Shown: positions 21,418-32,463, numbered from the stretch's first letter. The stretch: 64,000 nt of DNA from Photobacterium carnosum (GCF_002849605.1 NZ_NPIB01000001.1:124001-188000), one strand, 5' to 3'. The notes: generated by a model not told the origin, from the letters alone. Program-made: numbers and translations.

Positions 21418-21464
21418 TATAGAATGACAGTCTTATCGATTATAGAATAACAGTCATATTCGAT
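21418..21464. repeat. tandem imperfect 23/24-bp repeat upstream of the barrel gene
   Basis: Copy one (21418-21440) and copy two (21441-21464) both begin TATAGAAT(G/A)ACAGTC and end TCGAT. They are adjacent and sit 45-90 bases upstream of the barrel gene's ATG. On the coding strand each copy contains a TTCTATA -10-like element, so they could be duplicated promoter or operator units. Confidence 0.6.
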
Positions 21465-21586
21465 ACAGGATAAATTTGATCTAACGACGACTAAAACCGA
21501 TTTGTTTTTAAGTAGCGACAAATTATCATGTAAATATGACACTGTTAAATTAAACAATATAAATTCACAAAAAAAAGAACAGTGTT

Positions 21587-21613
21587 CGTAATTTATATGT
21601 CATATAAATTACG
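21587..21613. promoter_or_regulatory. perfect 13-bp palindrome, operator-like
   Basis: CGTAATTTATATG is followed, after one central T, by its exact reverse complement. The element lies 214-240 bases upstream of the barrel gene and is flanked on one side by a second inverted repeat (ACACTGTT at 21539-21546, AACAGTGT at 21578-21585). There is no T-run, so a protein-binding site or RNA stem is likelier than a terminator. Confidence 0.5.
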
Positions 21614-21917
21614 ATTAGAAATTTCAGATAAACATCAAGCAGCATCAATACTGACATGTATTTCTTTTTTTATAAAAAATCATCACTAAAAAAATAAAAA
21701 AAAATTAAGAAAATAAAAAAAAAGAGCCCAGCAACACTTATAAATATCACATTTAAGGCTAATTTGTAATCAAATAGGACGTATTGCACTCTATTTGTGA
21801 GTTTATTTATTACGCATTTTATCTTTATTTACAGACTAAAAATGAACTTATCTCTAATAATGCGTTAAACACCGCTTTTTTTTGACTATTAAGGCTATTT
21901 ACTTAACCAACAAATAA

Positions 21918-21944
21918 AAAAGCGGAGTCTCGTACTCCGCTTTT
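21918..21944 (-). terminator. terminator of lolCDE
   Basis: Stem GCGGAGT/ACTCCGC with a 5-base loop and a T-run on the minus strand, 35 bases past the lolE stop. Confidence 0.85.
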
Positions 21945-21978
21945 CAACTAACATAACAGCTGTAAATTATATAAGTTA

Positions 21979-23223
21979 TTACTTAGCACTCAATACTCGT
22001 GCCGGGTGTAATCGACTTGCTCGTGTCGCTGGATACCAAGTGGCAATCAAACTCAATACAATTGCAGTGGTCGTAACAATCGCCACATCCTGCCATGCTA
22101 ATTGCGTTGGAAGAAAGTCAACAAAATAGATATCTCCAGATAAAAAACGATGCCCGATGATTTTTTCTATCACTCTAACAATATGCGTTAGATTAATAGC
22201 AATTAATGACCCAAATAATGAACCAATAATACTACCCAATACACCCGACAATACCCCATGCCAGACAAAGATAGATTTAATCAGTCGATCAGTTGCCCCC
22301 ATGGTACGTAATATTGCAATATCAGCGGCACGATCCTTCACCGCCATCATCAATGTAGAAACAATATTAAAACAAGCCACACCAATCACGAGTACCATCA
22401 CCAAATACATAATGGTACGAACCATTTGAATATCACGGTATAAATAGCCGTATTTTTGGGTCCAGCTTTTTAGATAAACATAAACGGGTAGTGTATCACC
22501 CACTTCTTTTACGATTTGTTGGGCGTTAAGCACATTATCAACATTCATTTCAATACCTGAGACACCTTGTCCCATATCTAAATATTGTTGAGCATCTTGT
22601 AACGGCACAATGGCTAAGCTGTGATCAATTTGTCCACCTAGGGCCAGCAAACCAACAACCTGTAATCGAATACGTTTTGGGGCACGTAACTTCATTTGAG
22701 GATCAGTATTTGGAATCATTGCGGTGATCCAATCGCCAACCTTCAATTTAAGCTTAGTTGCCACACCTTGACCTAAAATAACTTCACGCTTACCCGCTGT
22801 AAATCGCGACCAAGCATTATCTTTAACATAACGAGGTAGCTCACTAACTTTTAATTGTTCTTTTGGATCGACACCACGTACAGCAACTGCTTTAAGTTTA
22901 GAGCCTCTTTCAAGCAAGGCTGTAAATTCAACATAAGGCGCGGCGGCAGTAATATGTGGATGCAGTTCTACTTGCTTTAATAACGGTTTCCAATTATTTA
23001 ATGGTGGTTGTACGGCTTGTAGTTCACCTTGAGGAATAACAGACAGTACCCGTGTTTGTAATTCACGCTCAAAACCATTCATCGCCGACAAACCAATGAT
23101 GATCACTGCAACACCCACAGCAATTCCAAGCATTGATGATAAAGAGATAAATGACACCATTCGATTTCGTTTTTTAGAACGATTAAAACGACTACCTATA
23201 TAGAGAGATAACGGACGAAACAT
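21979..23223 (-). CDS. lolE: LolE, lipoprotein-releasing system permease
   Basis: Inner-membrane subunit of LolCDE, which extracts outer-membrane lipoproteins and hands them to LolA. The 414 residues contain one N-terminal helix, a large periplasmic MacB-like domain (about 50-265) and three C-terminal helices, ending in WYPATRASRLHPARVLSAK. The N-terminal FIGSRF-type start and GFERELQTRVLSVIPQGEL agree with LolE. The start overlaps the lolD stop by one base (TAATG). Distinguished from LolC by position after lolD and by C-terminal sequence. Confidence 0.93.
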   Translation of the reverse strand: MFRPLSLYIGSRFNRSKKRNRMVSFISLSSMLGIAVGVAVIIIGLSAMNGFERELQTRVLSVIPQGELQAVQPPLNNWKPLLKQVELHPHITAAAPYVEFTALLERGSKLKAVAVRGVDPKEQLKVSELPRYVKDNAWSRFTAGKREVILGQGVATKLKLKVGDWITAMIPNTDPQMKLRAPKRIRLQVVGLLALGGQIDHSLAIVPLQDAQQYLDMGQGVSGIEMNVDNVLNAQQIVKEVGDTLPVYVYLKSWTQKYGYLYRDIQMVRTIMYLVMVLVIGVACFNIVSTLMMAVKDRAADIAILRTMGATDRLIKSIFVWHGVLSGVLGSIIGSLFGSLIAINLTHIVRVIEKIIGHRFLSGDIYFVDFLPTQLAWQDVAIVTTTAIVLSLIATWYPATRASRLHPARVLSAK

Positions 23224-23912
23224 TACTTCTCCTTAATCTCAGCTAAAATACCATCTTGCATATACATACAACGATCAAGTTTTGATGCTAATTGCGTATC
23301 ATGGGTAACCACTAAAAATGCCGTACCTGATTCAGTATTAAGCTTACGCATTAGATCATAAATATCTAACGCTGTTTGATGATCTAAATTACCCGTCGGT
23401 TCATCTGCCAATACAATCGCAGGGTTATTCACTAAAGCACGAGCAATGGCAACCCGTTGACGTTCCCCCCCACTCAATTCGGATGGACGATGTTCAAGAC
23501 GATGACTCAACCCCACCATATCTAGCATATCTTGTGCACGAGTACGGGCTTCACTAATAGCAACCCCGCCAATCAATAACGGCATGGCTACATTTTCAGT
23601 CGCTGTAAAGTCCGCTAACAAATGATGGAATTGATATACAAAACCAATATCTTGATTACGAATTTTAGCCTGTTTATTTGAACTTAAGGTATCTAAGCGC
23701 TGACCTTTAAAAAACACTTCACCGTTAGTAGGTTCATCTAGCGAACCAAGAATATGTAATAACGTGCTTTTACCTGAGCCAGAAGAACCAACAATAGCCA
23801 CCAACTCATGATCAGCGATATCAATATTAACCTGTTTCAATACTTCAGTTTGTAACTGACCCTCTTGATAGGTTTTACATAATTGACTACAAGATAATAA
23901 TGGATTATTCAT
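23223..23912 (-). CDS. lolD: LolD, lipoprotein-releasing ABC ATPase
   Basis: ATPase powering LolCDE. The frame extends to 23948, but the ATG at 23912 ([18 protein letters not shown]) matches the E. coli start and overlaps the lolC stop in the typical ATGAATAA way, giving 229 residues. Walker A is GSSGSGKST, the Q-loop region reads VYQFHHLL, the signature [15 protein letters not shown] and Walker [12 protein letters not shown]. These features define the LolD/MacB-type ATPase group, and the flanking permeases fix the assignment. Confidence 0.96.
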   Translation of the reverse strand: MNNPLLSCSQLCKTYQEGQLQTEVLKQVNIDIADHELVAIVGSSGSGKSTLLHILGSLDEPTNGEVFFKGQRLDTLSSNKQAKIRNQDIGFVYQFHHLLADFTATENVAMPLLIGGVAISEARTRAQDMLDMVGLSHRLEHRPSELSGGERQRVAIARALVNNPAIVLADEPTGNLDHQTALDIYDLMRKLNTESGTAFLVVTHDTQLASKLDRCMYMQDGILAEIKEK

Positions 23913-25113
23913 AACGAAGAGCCTCAGCAGGACGGACAGCTGCCGCACGATAAGATGGAAAAATAGTCGCTAATAAGCTCAATATAATAGCGCCAACAAT
24001 AACAGCCAAAATTTGCATTGGTTCAAAGTCAACAGGAAGAGAACCACCAATAACCGCAAGATTGACCCCTAAAAATGCCATGATTGGATTTAGGTAGTAA
24101 GAGATTATCACGCCAAAAACACCACCCAACAGAGCACCAATGACACCACTACTTGAACCTTGTACCATAAATAACATCAATACCTGTCGATGAGTCATCC
24201 CTTGTGTTTTCAGAATGGCGACTTCAGCTTGCTTCTCCATTACAACCATTATTAACGCTGAAATAATATTAAACGCAGCAACTCCAATGATAAGCCCCAA
24301 CATCAGCCCCATCATATTTTTTTCCATTTTAACCGCTTGGAATAACTCACCGCGCTGTTCACGCCAATCTGACCATTTCCAATCGTTAGGCAAGGGTATT
24401 TTTGCTAATTCTGTCACTGCAAAAGGATCATTCAGATACAAACGCCAGCCCGACATTTGATCCAATTTATAATGCAATAATCGCCCCGCATCAGAAATAT
24501 TAGTGAACACCAACTGCTTATCAACATCAGAGCCTGTATCATAAATACCAGACACAGTGAAATTACGCTGGCTTGGTAAGCGTCCTAATGGTGTAAATTG
24601 GCTCGCACTAGTCACCATTAATCGAATTTTATCACCGGGTTGAACGTCTAATTCAACGGCAAGTGCTTGACCAATAATAACGTTAAAACTACTCGGTTGA
24701 AGATCTTTTAATGAACCAACCATAAGGTGATCGGCAATAGGATCATATTGATTAGGTTCAATACCAATCATCATACCGGCAGCTAATGAGTTGGCACTCT
24801 GAATGATGGTTTCACCACGTGTTATTGCGGTCACTTTTGTTACATGCGGTAATTGTTTTAATACTTTCGGCACATGCTCCGAGAGTGGAACGCGACCATC
24901 AGCATTGGTGACAATAGCTTGTGGTAACACTCCTAAAATTCGATCTTTGAGTTGTTGTTCAAAACCATTCATAACCGACATTACTGTAATTAAAGCCATC
25001 ACCCCCACTGTGATGCCTGCAGTTGACATGTAAGAAACAAAGCGACTAAAGCGATCACCAGAACGCCCACGTAAGTAGCGTAAACCAATAAAAAAAGATA
25101 CAGGATGAAACAT
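23905..25113 (-). CDS. lolC: LolC, lipoprotein-releasing system permease
   Basis: Permease subunit that docks LolA in the periplasm. The frame is open to 25149, but the ATG at 25113 ([17 protein letters not shown]) aligns with E. coli LolC, giving 402 residues. A membrane helix near the N-terminus, the periplasmic domain with [15 protein letters not shown], and three C-terminal helices ending [13 protein letters not shown] are typical. First gene of lolCDE. Confidence 0.94.
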   Translation of the reverse strand: MFHPVSFFIGLRYLRGRSGDRFSRFVSYMSTAGITVGVMALITVMSVMNGFEQQLKDRILGVLPQAIVTNADGRVPLSEHVPKVLKQLPHVTKVTAITRGETIIQSANSLAAGMMIGIEPNQYDPIADHLMVGSLKDLQPSSFNVIIGQALAVELDVQPGDKIRLMVTSASQFTPLGRLPSQRNFTVSGIYDTGSDVDKQLVFTNISDAGRLLHYKLDQMSGWRLYLNDPFAVTELAKIPLPNDWKWSDWREQRGELFQAVKMEKNMMGLMLGLIIGVAAFNIISALIMVVMEKQAEVAILKTQGMTHRQVLMLFMVQGSSSGVIGALLGGVFGVIISYYLNPIMAFLGVNLAVIGGSLPVDFEPMQILAVIVGAIILSLLATIFPSYRAAAVRPAEALRYE

Positions 25114-25354
25114 AGGCTTAAAAAACCACTCCTTTATTTGATAGCTCAAGAATACGCGTTAACGGCACTGTTTACCATCTAGCTAAGTAAATGTAATGTA
25201 AAAACAGAGGGTAAAAGATACCCACTTTACTGAGATCACTTGCTCGTAAGTACGCTCTAAGTAATAATCAGCACTAATGTCACCGATATTAGCCTTGGTT
25301 ACATAATTAATATAATGACACACTCGATGACAATTAACTGGCAGTGAGTAAGCA

Positions 25355-25939
25355 ATGAGACAAGATGAATACTTTTCAGTTCACTTAGGACTAACAATCA
25401 ATGTCGAGCCATTAGCTGATGGCAAGCCGCTCCCTAATGCCGAAACTTTTAGTGCTGAAATACCAACGCTATTTCGTATAGCCCGCGAATGTAACACGCT
25501 CGAAGAAAATGCAGAACGGCTATTAAACGGCTTTGGTAAAGAAGATAGTAAAGCGTTGATCGACTATCTTGGTGCTCAAAATAGTAAAATAAACCTGCTG
25601 CTATCTTACGTGTTATCTCAACAAGATAATGCTAATTATCGTTATATTACCGAAACCTTTGGTGCCAGTAATCTAAGCTTTTATAGTCCACATCATTTTA
25701 CGATTGGGCAAAATACTACCGTTAAACTATTTTTAGATCACCCCGCCGCTGCCATTTATTGTTATGCTGAGGTGATTAATTGCTCCGTTTCAGATGATCG
25801 TTTTTTAATTCAGTTGCACTACACGCGACTGTTAGAAGAAGATCGTGATTTATTAATCCGTGCCGCACTGCATTGCCAACAAAAGCTTTTACGTCAGCGG
25901 GCCCAACAACGAAACATGAATAATAACAATGACGAATAA
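25355..25939 (+). CDS. PilZ-domain protein with degenerate c-di-GMP motif (PlzB-like)
   Basis: A 194-residue cytoplasmic protein. The C-terminal half (about 90-180) fits a PilZ barrel (ASNLSFYSPHHFTIGQNTTVKLFL, AAIYCYAEVI, LIQLHYTRL), and the N-terminal half resembles a YcgR-like domain. The usual PilZ RxxxR and D/NxSxxG binding motifs are not intact: only YRYITETFGASNLSF is seen. In Vibrio cholerae a comparable gene (plzB) also sits between lolC and mfd, which supports the family call from memory. It overlaps mfd by 11 bases. It may have lost c-di-GMP binding and act by protein contact. Confidence 0.75.
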   Translation: MRQDEYFSVHLGLTINVEPLADGKPLPNAETFSAEIPTLFRIARECNTLEENAERLLNGFGKEDSKALIDYLGAQNSKINLLLSYVLSQQDNANYRYITETFGASNLSFYSPHHFTIGQNTTVKLFLDHPAAAIYCYAEVINCSVSDDRFLIQLHYTRLLEEDRDLLIRAALHCQQKLLRQRAQQRNMNNNNDE

Positions 25940-28900
25940 AACATTACTCTCAATCCCCTTACCAAAAAAATCTGGGGATAATCGCTACATCGGTAATTTA
26001 TCTGGTTCTGCGTTGGCATTGTCATTAGCAGAAATAGCCACTAAACATAATGGTCCTATACTTGCCGTTGTCGCGGATACGCAAACTGCGCTAAAACTAC
26101 AGCCAGAGATCAGCCAATTTTGTGATCTTGATGTCCATGTTTTTCCTGATTGGGAAACACTACCGTATGATAATTTCTCGCCACATCAAGATATTATCTC
26201 TGAACGTCTGGCTCGTTTATATAAAATGCCAACGCAGAAAAATGGCATTATTTTAGTCCCAATCAGTACCTTACTACAGCGATTAACACCGCAAGAGTTT
26301 ATTCATCAACATGCGTTAATCGTCAAAAAAGACGATCGTATCTCACTTGAAAAGCTACGATTACAGCTAGAAGCATCAGGTTATCGTCACGTTGACCAAG
26401 TGATGGAGCACGGTGAATACGCGAGCCGTGGTTCATTAGTTGATCTTTTTCCAATGGGAAGTAATGCACCATACCGGATTGATTTCTTTGATGATGAAGT
26501 GGATTCTATTCGTCAATTTGATCCTGAAAATCAGCGTTCAACCGCAGAAATCACCACCATTGATCTACTGCCTGCGCATGAGTTTCCAACCGATGAGTTA
26601 GCAATAGAAAACTTCCGTATGCGTTGGCGTGAACGATTTGAAGCCCGTCGCGAGCCAGAATCTATCTATCAACAAGTCAGTAAAAAAATCTGGCCAACAG
26701 GTATCGAATATTGGCAGCCGCTATTTTTTGATCATACCGAGACTTTATTCGATTATTTACCGACTAATACGCTATTAGTGACATTAGGTGATTTAGAACC
26801 CGCTGTAGACACATTCTTACACGATGCTGAGCACCGTTATGATCAACGTCGCGTTGATCCGCTACGGCCATTACTTGCACCTAAAGAATTATGGCTAACT
26901 AAAGATGAAATGTTTACTGGCTTTAAACAACTGCCTCGCGTAAGAATACAACGCGAAGCTATTGACGCTGAAAAAGTGGGTCGCTATAACCCTGCTTTAA
27001 CGCCCGTTCCAGCTATAACGATTAACCATCAACTCAAAGAGCCATTCACAGAATTACGTCACTTCACTGAGCAATTTAAAGGCAAGATCATCTTCTCCGT
27101 TGCTTCTGAAGGTCGTCGTGAAGCCTTATTTGATCTATTAGCGCGCATAAAACTACGCCCAATTGTATTTGATAACCTTAGCGCGGCAATGGCTGATAAA
27201 GCCAAACATTGTCTTGTTATTGGCGCAGCTGAAAATGGTTTTATTCTTGAAAAACCCGCAGTCGCTTTTATTTGTGAAAGTGATTTGCTTGGTGAACGTA
27301 TTCAACAGCGCCGCCGCAATGATAAAAAAACCACCGTTAATGCTGATACCATTATTCGTAACCTTGCTGAATTACAAGTGGGTCAGCCGGTAGTTCATAT
27401 CGATCACGGTATCGGGCGTTATCAAGGCTTACAAACCCTAGAAGCAGGTGGAATAAAAACAGAGTATGTCACTCTTGAATATCAAGGTGGTGCAAAACTG
27501 TATGTACCCGTTGCCTCTCTGCACTTAATCAGCCGTTACTCTGGTGGTGCTGAAGATAGTGCACCAATTCATAAGTTGGGTGGTGAAGCGTGGGTTAAAG
27601 CACGTCGTAAAGCGGCGGAAAAAGTCCGTGATGTAGCAGCTGAGTTACTTGAAGTTTACGCCATGCGAGAGCTAAAACCGGGCTTTAAGTTCAAACTTGA
27701 TCGTGAAAGCTATGCAGATTTCTGTACCAGTTTCCCGTATGAAGAAACTTATGATCAAGCGTTGGCGATTAATGCCGTCTTATCTGACATGTGCCAACCG
27801 AAAGCCATGGATCGTCTTGTTTGTGGTGACGTAGGCTTTGGTAAAACAGAAGTCGCAATGCGTGCTGCCTTTGTTGCAGTAGATAACAACAAGCAAGTCA
27901 CTATCTTAGTACCAACAACATTATTGGCACAACAGCATTTCGAAAATTTCCGTGACCGTTTTGCCAATACACCCGTTCGCGTTGAAGTATTATCGCGCTT
28001 TAAAACAGCCAAAGAACAAAAACAAATTCTAGCGGATGTTGAAGAAGGTAAGATTGACATTCTTATTGGCACTCACAAACTGCTCAATAGCAGCGTTAAC
28101 TACCATGATCTTGGATTACTGGTGGTCGATGAAGAACACCGCTTTGGTGTACGCCAGAAAGAAAAAATCAAAGCCATTCGTGCTGATGTTGATATTTTAA
28201 CACTAACCGCAACCCCGATTCCCCGTACATTAAATATGGCGATGAGCGGCATGCGTGATTTATCAATTATTGCTACACCACCAGCACGTCGTTTAGCGAT
28301 TAAAACCTTTGTTCGTCAAGGTGATGAAAATATTATTCGCGAAGCAATATTGCGTGAAATTAGCCGTGGTGGCCAAGTTTACTTCTTGCATAACGAAGTC
28401 GATAGTATTGAAAAAACTACCGAAGATTTAGCTAAGTTAATTCCTGAAGCTCGGGTCACCTTTGCTCATGGTCAAATGCGTGAACGTGAACTTGAACGGA
28501 TCATGGGTGATTTTTACCATCAACGTTTTAATGTATTGGTTTGTACCACCATTATTGAAACAGGTATTGATGTGCCAACCGCAAATACCATCATCATGGA
28601 TCGTGCGGATAATCTTGGCTTAGCGCAATTACACCAATTACGTGGTCGTGTCGGTCGCTCCCACCACCAAGCCTATGCGTATTTACTAACGCCACACCCA
28701 AAACGTATGACTAAAGATGCGGTTAAACGTTTAGAAGCCATTGCGTCACTTGAAGATCTTGGTGCGGGCTTCACACTTGCTACCCATGATTTAGAAATTC
28801 GTGGTGCAGGTGAACTCCTCGGTGATGAGCAAAGTGGGCAAATTCAATCGGTTGGTTTTAGCCTCTTTATGGAGATGCTAGAACAAGCAGTAGAGTCATT

Positions 28901-29387
28901 ACGTGAAGGTAAAGAGCCAACACTTGATGACTTGCTCAAGCAACAAGCTGAAGTGGAAATGCGTATTCCAGCATTACTACCCGACGATTATATTCCTGAT
29001 ATTAATATCCGTTTATCACTTTATAAGCGTATCGCTAGCGCAAAAGATGATAATGAACTCAACGAGATTAAAGTTGAATTAATCGATAGATTTGGTCTTT
29101 TACCTGATGCAGCTATTAACCTAATTACCGTTAATAGTCTTAAACTAAAAGCGGCTATCATTGGGGTTAAGAAAGTGGAGAGTAATGAAAAAGGGGGTTA
29201 CCTTGAATTTAAACAAGATGCCGCTATTAACCCTCATTTCTTGGTTGGTTTACTGCAAACACAACCCCATAACTTCAGAATGGAAGGGCCTACAAAGTTA
29301 AAAATAATGGCAAGTGAGACAGATCGTAAGAAAAGAATTAAATTTATTGAAGATCTGCTTAATCAATTTCGCGAAAATATGATTTAA
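25929..29387 (+). CDS. mfd: Mfd, transcription-repair coupling factor
   Basis: DNA translocase that removes stalled RNA polymerase and recruits UvrA to lesions. The 1152 residues match the family. In order: UvrB-like N-terminal region, CarD-like RNA-polymerase interaction domain ([16 protein letters not shown] near 485), translocase with Walker [10 protein letters not shown] near 632, the box DEEH near 732, helicase motif QLRGRVGRS and a C-terminal TRCF domain. It overlaps the upstream PilZ gene, so the two are translationally coupled. Confidence 0.98.
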   Translation: MTNKTLLSIPLPKKSGDNRYIGNLSGSALALSLAEIATKHNGPILAVVADTQTALKLQPEISQFCDLDVHVFPDWETLPYDNFSPHQDIISERLARLYKMPTQKNGIILVPISTLLQRLTPQEFIHQHALIVKKDDRISLEKLRLQLEASGYRHVDQVMEHGEYASRGSLVDLFPMGSNAPYRIDFFDDEVDSIRQFDPENQRSTAEITTIDLLPAHEFPTDELAIENFRMRWRERFEARREPESIYQQVSKKIWPTGIEYWQPLFFDHTETLFDYLPTNTLLVTLGDLEPAVDTFLHDAEHRYDQRRVDPLRPLLAPKELWLTKDEMFTGFKQLPRVRIQREAIDAEKVGRYNPALTPVPAITINHQLKEPFTELRHFTEQFKGKIIFSVASEGRREALFDLLARIKLRPIVFDNLSAAMADKAKHCLVIGAAENGFILEKPAVAFICESDLLGERIQQRRRNDKKTTVNADTIIRNLAELQVGQPVVHIDHGIGRYQGLQTLEAGGIKTEYVTLEYQGGAKLYVPVASLHLISRYSGGAEDSAPIHKLGGEAWVKARRKAAEKVRDVAAELLEVYAMRELKPGFKFKLDRESYADFCTSFPYEETYDQALAINAVLSDMCQPKAMDRLVCGDVGFGKTEVAMRAAFVAVDNNKQVTILVPTTLLAQQHFENFRDRFANTPVRVEVLSRFKTAKEQKQILADVEEGKIDILIGTHKLLNSSVNYHDLGLLVVDEEHRFGVRQKEKIKAIRADVDILTLTATPIPRTLNMAMSGMRDLSIIATPPARRLAIKTFVRQGDENIIREAILREISRGGQVYFLHNEVDSIEKTTEDLAKLIPEARVTFAHGQMRERELERIMGDFYHQRFNVLVCTTIIETGIDVPTANTIIMDRADNLGLAQLHQLRGRVGRSHHQAYAYLLTPHPKRMTKDAVKRLEAIASLEDLGAGFTLATHDLEIRGAGELLGDEQSGQIQSVGFSLFMEMLEQAVESLREGKEPTLDDLLKQQAEVEMRIPALLPDDYIPDINIRLSLYKRIASAKDDNELNEIKVELIDRFGLLPDAAINLITVNSLKLKAAIIGVKKVESNEKGGYLEFKQDAAINPHFLVGLLQTQPHNFRMEGPTKLKIMASETDRKKRIKFIEDLLNQFRENMI

Positions 29388-29396
29388 TATCACCCC

Positions 29397-29425
29397 GCCC
29401 TAGACATAACGTCTAGGGCTGTTTC
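29397..29425 (+). terminator. terminator of mfd
   Basis: Stem GCCCTAGAC/GTCTAGGGC with a 5-base loop and a T-rich tail. Confidence 0.82.
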
Positions 29426-29470
29426 TTTCTTATCGTTATTATCACAACCACGTCATAGACAAGAATTATC

Positions 29471-30022
29471 ATGAAAATTGACTTTGAACTTACCACGCCT
29501 CGACTTATCTTACGTCCTTTTAAGACTGTAGATTTAAACGCTTTTCTTGAAGCTGTCACCCAATCAAGAGAACAACTTCAACCTTGGTTAGAATGGTGTG
29601 ATGCCGATTTTGATCAACAACAAGCTCACGAATGGATCGAAGCAAGCCGTTTAAGTTGGCAGCATGATTATAGTTATGAATTAGCTATTTTTGATCGATT
29701 CAACGATGAGTTTGTGGGTGCAGTTTCTCTTAGTGCTATTGTGCCGTTATTTAATTCCGCGAATCTTGGCTATTGGATCACCCACAGTTATCATCGGCAA
29801 GGCATAGCGACTGAAGCCAGTCTCGCTATTATTCAATTTGCTTTTCAAATGTTAGGTTTTACTCGACTAGAAATTATTACCCATATTGATAATTATGCCA
29901 GTCAGAAAACAGCACTCGCTTGTAATGCCGTTTTTGAATGCGAAGCGAGAAACCGTATTTTTTATCAAAATAAACCCATCAATGGCTATGTGTATTCACT
30001 CATACCACAAGATTTATATTAA
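29471..30022 (+). CDS. GNAT-family N-acetyltransferase (RimJ/RimL type)
   Basis: A 183-residue acetyl-CoA-dependent acetyltransferase. The N-terminus TTPRLILRPFKTVDLNAF and motif A region LGYWITHSYHRQGIATEA (pyrophosphate loop RQGIAT) match the RimJ/RimL group, which acetylates N-terminal amines of ribosomal proteins or other amines. The substrate cannot be assigned from sequence. It stands alone after the mfd terminator. Confidence 0.88.
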   Translation: MKIDFELTTPRLILRPFKTVDLNAFLEAVTQSREQLQPWLEWCDADFDQQQAHEWIEASRLSWQHDYSYELAIFDRFNDEFVGAVSLSAIVPLFNSANLGYWITHSYHRQGIATEASLAIIQFAFQMLGFTRLEIITHIDNYASQKTALACNAVFECEARNRIFYQNKPINGYVYSLIPQDLY

Positions 30023-30122
30023 ACAGCGTTAACCGTATTGAGATTGGTATACATCAACCTTTACCAACCCAATGTCAGTTATCATTAAATATTCTTTATT
30101 TCATAGATAGTAGTTACCCATT

Positions 30123-30371
30123 ATGCATGCCACTGAAAGTCGCCATGGTCACGATATATTAAACCTGATTGCTGATGCATCAACACCATTTACAATCAAG
30201 ACACTCCATACGTATGTTGAACAACATTGGGGAACCAACGTTCGCTTTCACACCTGTAAACTCAATGACCTTTCATTAGATGCACTCGTTACCTTTCTTT
30301 TATCGCGTAATAAAATCACAGTTGACGGCGATAACTTACATACCAATCAAGATAAAATCTGTCATCACTAA
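30123..30371 (+). CDS. yecH: YecH-family metal-binding protein
   Basis: An 82-residue protein aligning over its length with E. coli YecH: HGHDILNLI near the start, RFHTC in the middle and QDKICHH at the end. The conserved His and Cys residues suggest metal binding, but the role is unknown. It is monocistronic by appearance, with 100 bases of AT-rich DNA upstream. Confidence 0.85.
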   Translation: MHATESRHGHDILNLIADASTPFTIKTLHTYVEQHWGTNVRFHTCKLNDLSLDALVTFLLSRNKITVDGDNLHTNQDKICHH

Positions 30372-30476
30372 ACCGTCATCCCATATAATTTAAACAACAA
30401 ATATTTACACGAGATTGCTGTTCACATTTACGAGTAATGGTAAGATAAATCAACTTTATTTAGTAAGGATACACTG

Positions 30477-30950
30477 GTGCCAAAAATTATTATCGCAGTC
30501 GTTATCGCTGCATTAGTTGCATTTTTTCTTTATCGCTCTTACAACAACAAACAAGCGGCGCAAGAAAATATTAAAATTGGGCAAGAATTTCTAGCTGCAA
30601 ACAAACTAAAAGAAGGTGTACAAACTACCGCTTCTGGTTTGCAATATTTAGTACTACAGCAAGGCACTGGCACTGAACATCCAAAAGCAACAGATACAGT
30701 GACTGTTCATTACCACGGTACATTACTTAATGGGACTGTTTTTGATAGTTCAGTTGATCGTGGTGAAAAAATTTCATTCCCACTAAATCGAGTGATTAAA
30801 GGTTGGACGGAAGGCTTACAACATATGGTTGTGGGTGAAAAAGTACGTTTCTTTATTCCCGCAAATCTTGCTTACGGTAATAATGGTGCAGGTAGTATTC
30901 CACCAGGCTCAGTACTTATTTTTGATGTTGAGTTATTTAAAATTAACTAA
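30477..30950 (+). CDS. FKBP-type peptidyl-prolyl isomerase, membrane anchored
   Basis: A 157-residue protein starting with GTG after the ribosome site AAGGAT. Residues 3-21 form a membrane helix or uncleaved signal, followed by a short linker and an FKBP domain (about 50-157) with VTVHYHGTLLNGTVFDSS, GWTEGLQHMVVGEKVRFFIP and LAYGNNGAGSIPPGSVLIFDVEL. It is close to FklB/FkpA but lacks the long dimerisation domain. It probably folds proteins in the periplasm; orientation is inferred. Confidence 0.88.
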   Translation: MPKIIIAVVIAALVAFFLYRSYNNKQAAQENIKIGQEFLAANKLKEGVQTTASGLQYLVLQQGTGTEHPKATDTVTVHYHGTLLNGTVFDSSVDRGEKISFPLNRVIKGWTEGLQHMVVGEKVRFFIPANLAYGNNGAGSIPPGSVLIFDVELFKIN

Positions 30951-30968
30951 ATAATCAACACCAATAAC

Positions 30969-31019
30969 AACGCCAGTATGACGCTCAATTAACAAGCGTT
31001 TATCATACTGGCGTTTTTT
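30969..31019. terminator. bidirectional terminator between the FKBP gene and ndh
   Basis: Long stem starting AACGCCAGTATGA paired with TCATACTGGCGTT, with a further CGCT/AGCG stem inside and a T-run. It serves two convergent genes. Confidence 0.85.
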
Positions 31020-31036
31020 ATTGCGTGAAAAAAATC

Positions 31037-32326
31037 TTAGTGCAGTTTTAAGCTTGGACGAAGCACACGGTTAATACGCCCTACTAACATAATCAAACCG
31101 GTTTTAAACATGCCATGCAACGCCATTTGATGCATTCTGTACAATGAAATATAAACCATACGTGCAATACGGCCTTCAACCATCATCGAACCTTTAGACA
31201 GATTCCCCATTAAGCTACCGACAGTAGAGAAACGACTTAATGAGACTAATGAACCATGGTCGCTATAGATATACGGCTTTTGCTCACGATCTGATAATTT
31301 AGCCACGATATTAGAAAAGCAACGACTTGCCATTTGGTGTGCCGCCTGTGCGCGCGGTGGCACAAATGAGCCATCTTCTTGCACACATGATGCTAAATCA
31401 CCAATAACATAAATATTATCATCACGGGTAGTTTCTAATGTTGGCTTAACCACTAACTGATTAATACGGTTAGTTTCAAGACCCGCAATATCTTTCATGA
31501 AATCAGGGGCTTTAATACCTGCCGCCCAGACCATGATTTGCGCAGGAATATGCTCGCCATCTTTGGTTGTTAAGCCTGTTTTATCAGCTTTAGTCACCAT
31601 TGTTGCGGTACGAACATTAACACCTAACTTTGTTAATTCATTATGCGCAGCTTGTGAGATACGCGGTGGCAATGCAGGTAAAATACGTTCGCCCGCTTCC
31701 ACTAAATTAATGTTTAAACGTGAACTATCAAGATCACTAAAACCGTAGTTATGTAATTCTTGAACTGCGTTGTGTAACTCAGCAGAAAGTTCTACCCCCG
31801 TTGCACCCGCACCAACAATGGCAATATCAACTGTTTTTTGATCTTTGTTGGCATGTAACTTCATGAACTGGTTATTCATTTCACTGCGGAAACGGTGCGC
31901 CTGCTCTGGGCTATCAAGGAAAATACAATTATCACGTACACCTTGAGTATTGAAATCATTTGAGGTCGAGCCTAGTGCCAAAACTAAAAGATCGTATTCT
32001 AACGAACGTTCAGGTACTAACAGTTCATTTTGCTTATCATACAATGCTGCCAATGTGATCGTTTTTGCATCACGATCAATATCCTGCAATGAACCCATCT
32101 GAAAATCAAATGAATGATTTTTAGCATGTGCGCGGTAACTAATCGCATCAACGCCTGCATCTAAGGAACCGGTGGCTACCTCATGTAATAATGGTTTCCA
32201 TAAATGGCTAGCACGACGATCAACTAATGTAACTTCAGCACGACGCTTACGACCTAATGTACGGCCTAATTTAGTGGCTAATTCCAAGCCACCAGCACCA
32301 CCACCCACAACGATTATACGTGTCAA
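31037..32326 (-). CDS. ndh: Ndh, type II NADH:quinone oxidoreductase
   Basis: Non-proton-pumping NADH dehydrogenase on the cytoplasmic face of the inner membrane. The frame extends to 32413, but the ribosome site GAGAGGAAG sits directly before a TTG at 32326, and translation from there ([21 protein letters not shown], 429 residues) matches E. coli Ndh, so TTG is the likely start. FAD site GGGAGG at 8-13, NADH site [17 protein letters not shown], and the family segments [15 protein letters not shown] and [19 protein letters not shown] are all present. Confidence 0.95.
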   Translation of the reverse strand: MTRIIVVGGGAGGLELATKLGRTLGRKRRAEVTLVDRRASHLWKPLLHEVATGSLDAGVDAISYRAHAKNHSFDFQMGSLQDIDRDAKTITLAALYDKQNELLVPERSLEYDLLVLALGSTSNDFNTQGVRDNCIFLDSPEQAHRFRSEMNNQFMKLHANKDQKTVDIAIVGAGATGVELSAELHNAVQELHNYGFSDLDSSRLNINLVEAGERILPALPPRISQAAHNELTKLGVNVRTATMVTKADKTGLTTKDGEHIPAQIMVWAAGIKAPDFMKDIAGLETNRINQLVVKPTLETTRDDNIYVIGDLASCVQEDGSFVPPRAQAAHQMASRCFSNIVAKLSDREQKPYIYSDHGSLVSLSRFSTVGSLMGNLSKGSMMVEGRIARMVYISLYRMHQMALHGMFKTGLIMLVGRINRVLRPSLKLH

Positions 32327-32463
32327 GATAGCTTCCTCTCTTATTTTATGATTTTTAAAAACTGACAAAGACTGAATTGCATAGCAGTCTGCTGATAGTA
32401 AATAATCAAGCATAAAGACTGCTAGGCGAAAAAGTATCTATATCTTTTAATTCACACGTGTAG

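Larger units (their letters stand above)
21374..21978. other. 600-bp intergenic region with repeats and palindromes
   Basis: No ORF. It holds the tandem repeat and palindromes listed separately, an A-rich tract around 21680-21725 that may be bent, and the lolE terminator. Everything except the terminator points to the minus-strand barrel gene. Confidence 0.6.

Noticed and set aside
21660-21730. A-rich tract as a possible mobile element end or origin
   Set aside because: No terminal repeats, target duplication, DnaA-box cluster or replication gene nearby; simple AT-rich drift explains it.
27755-28072. 105-codon minus-strand frame inside mfd
   Set aside because: Lies entirely within the conserved helicase domain of mfd and has no independent signal.
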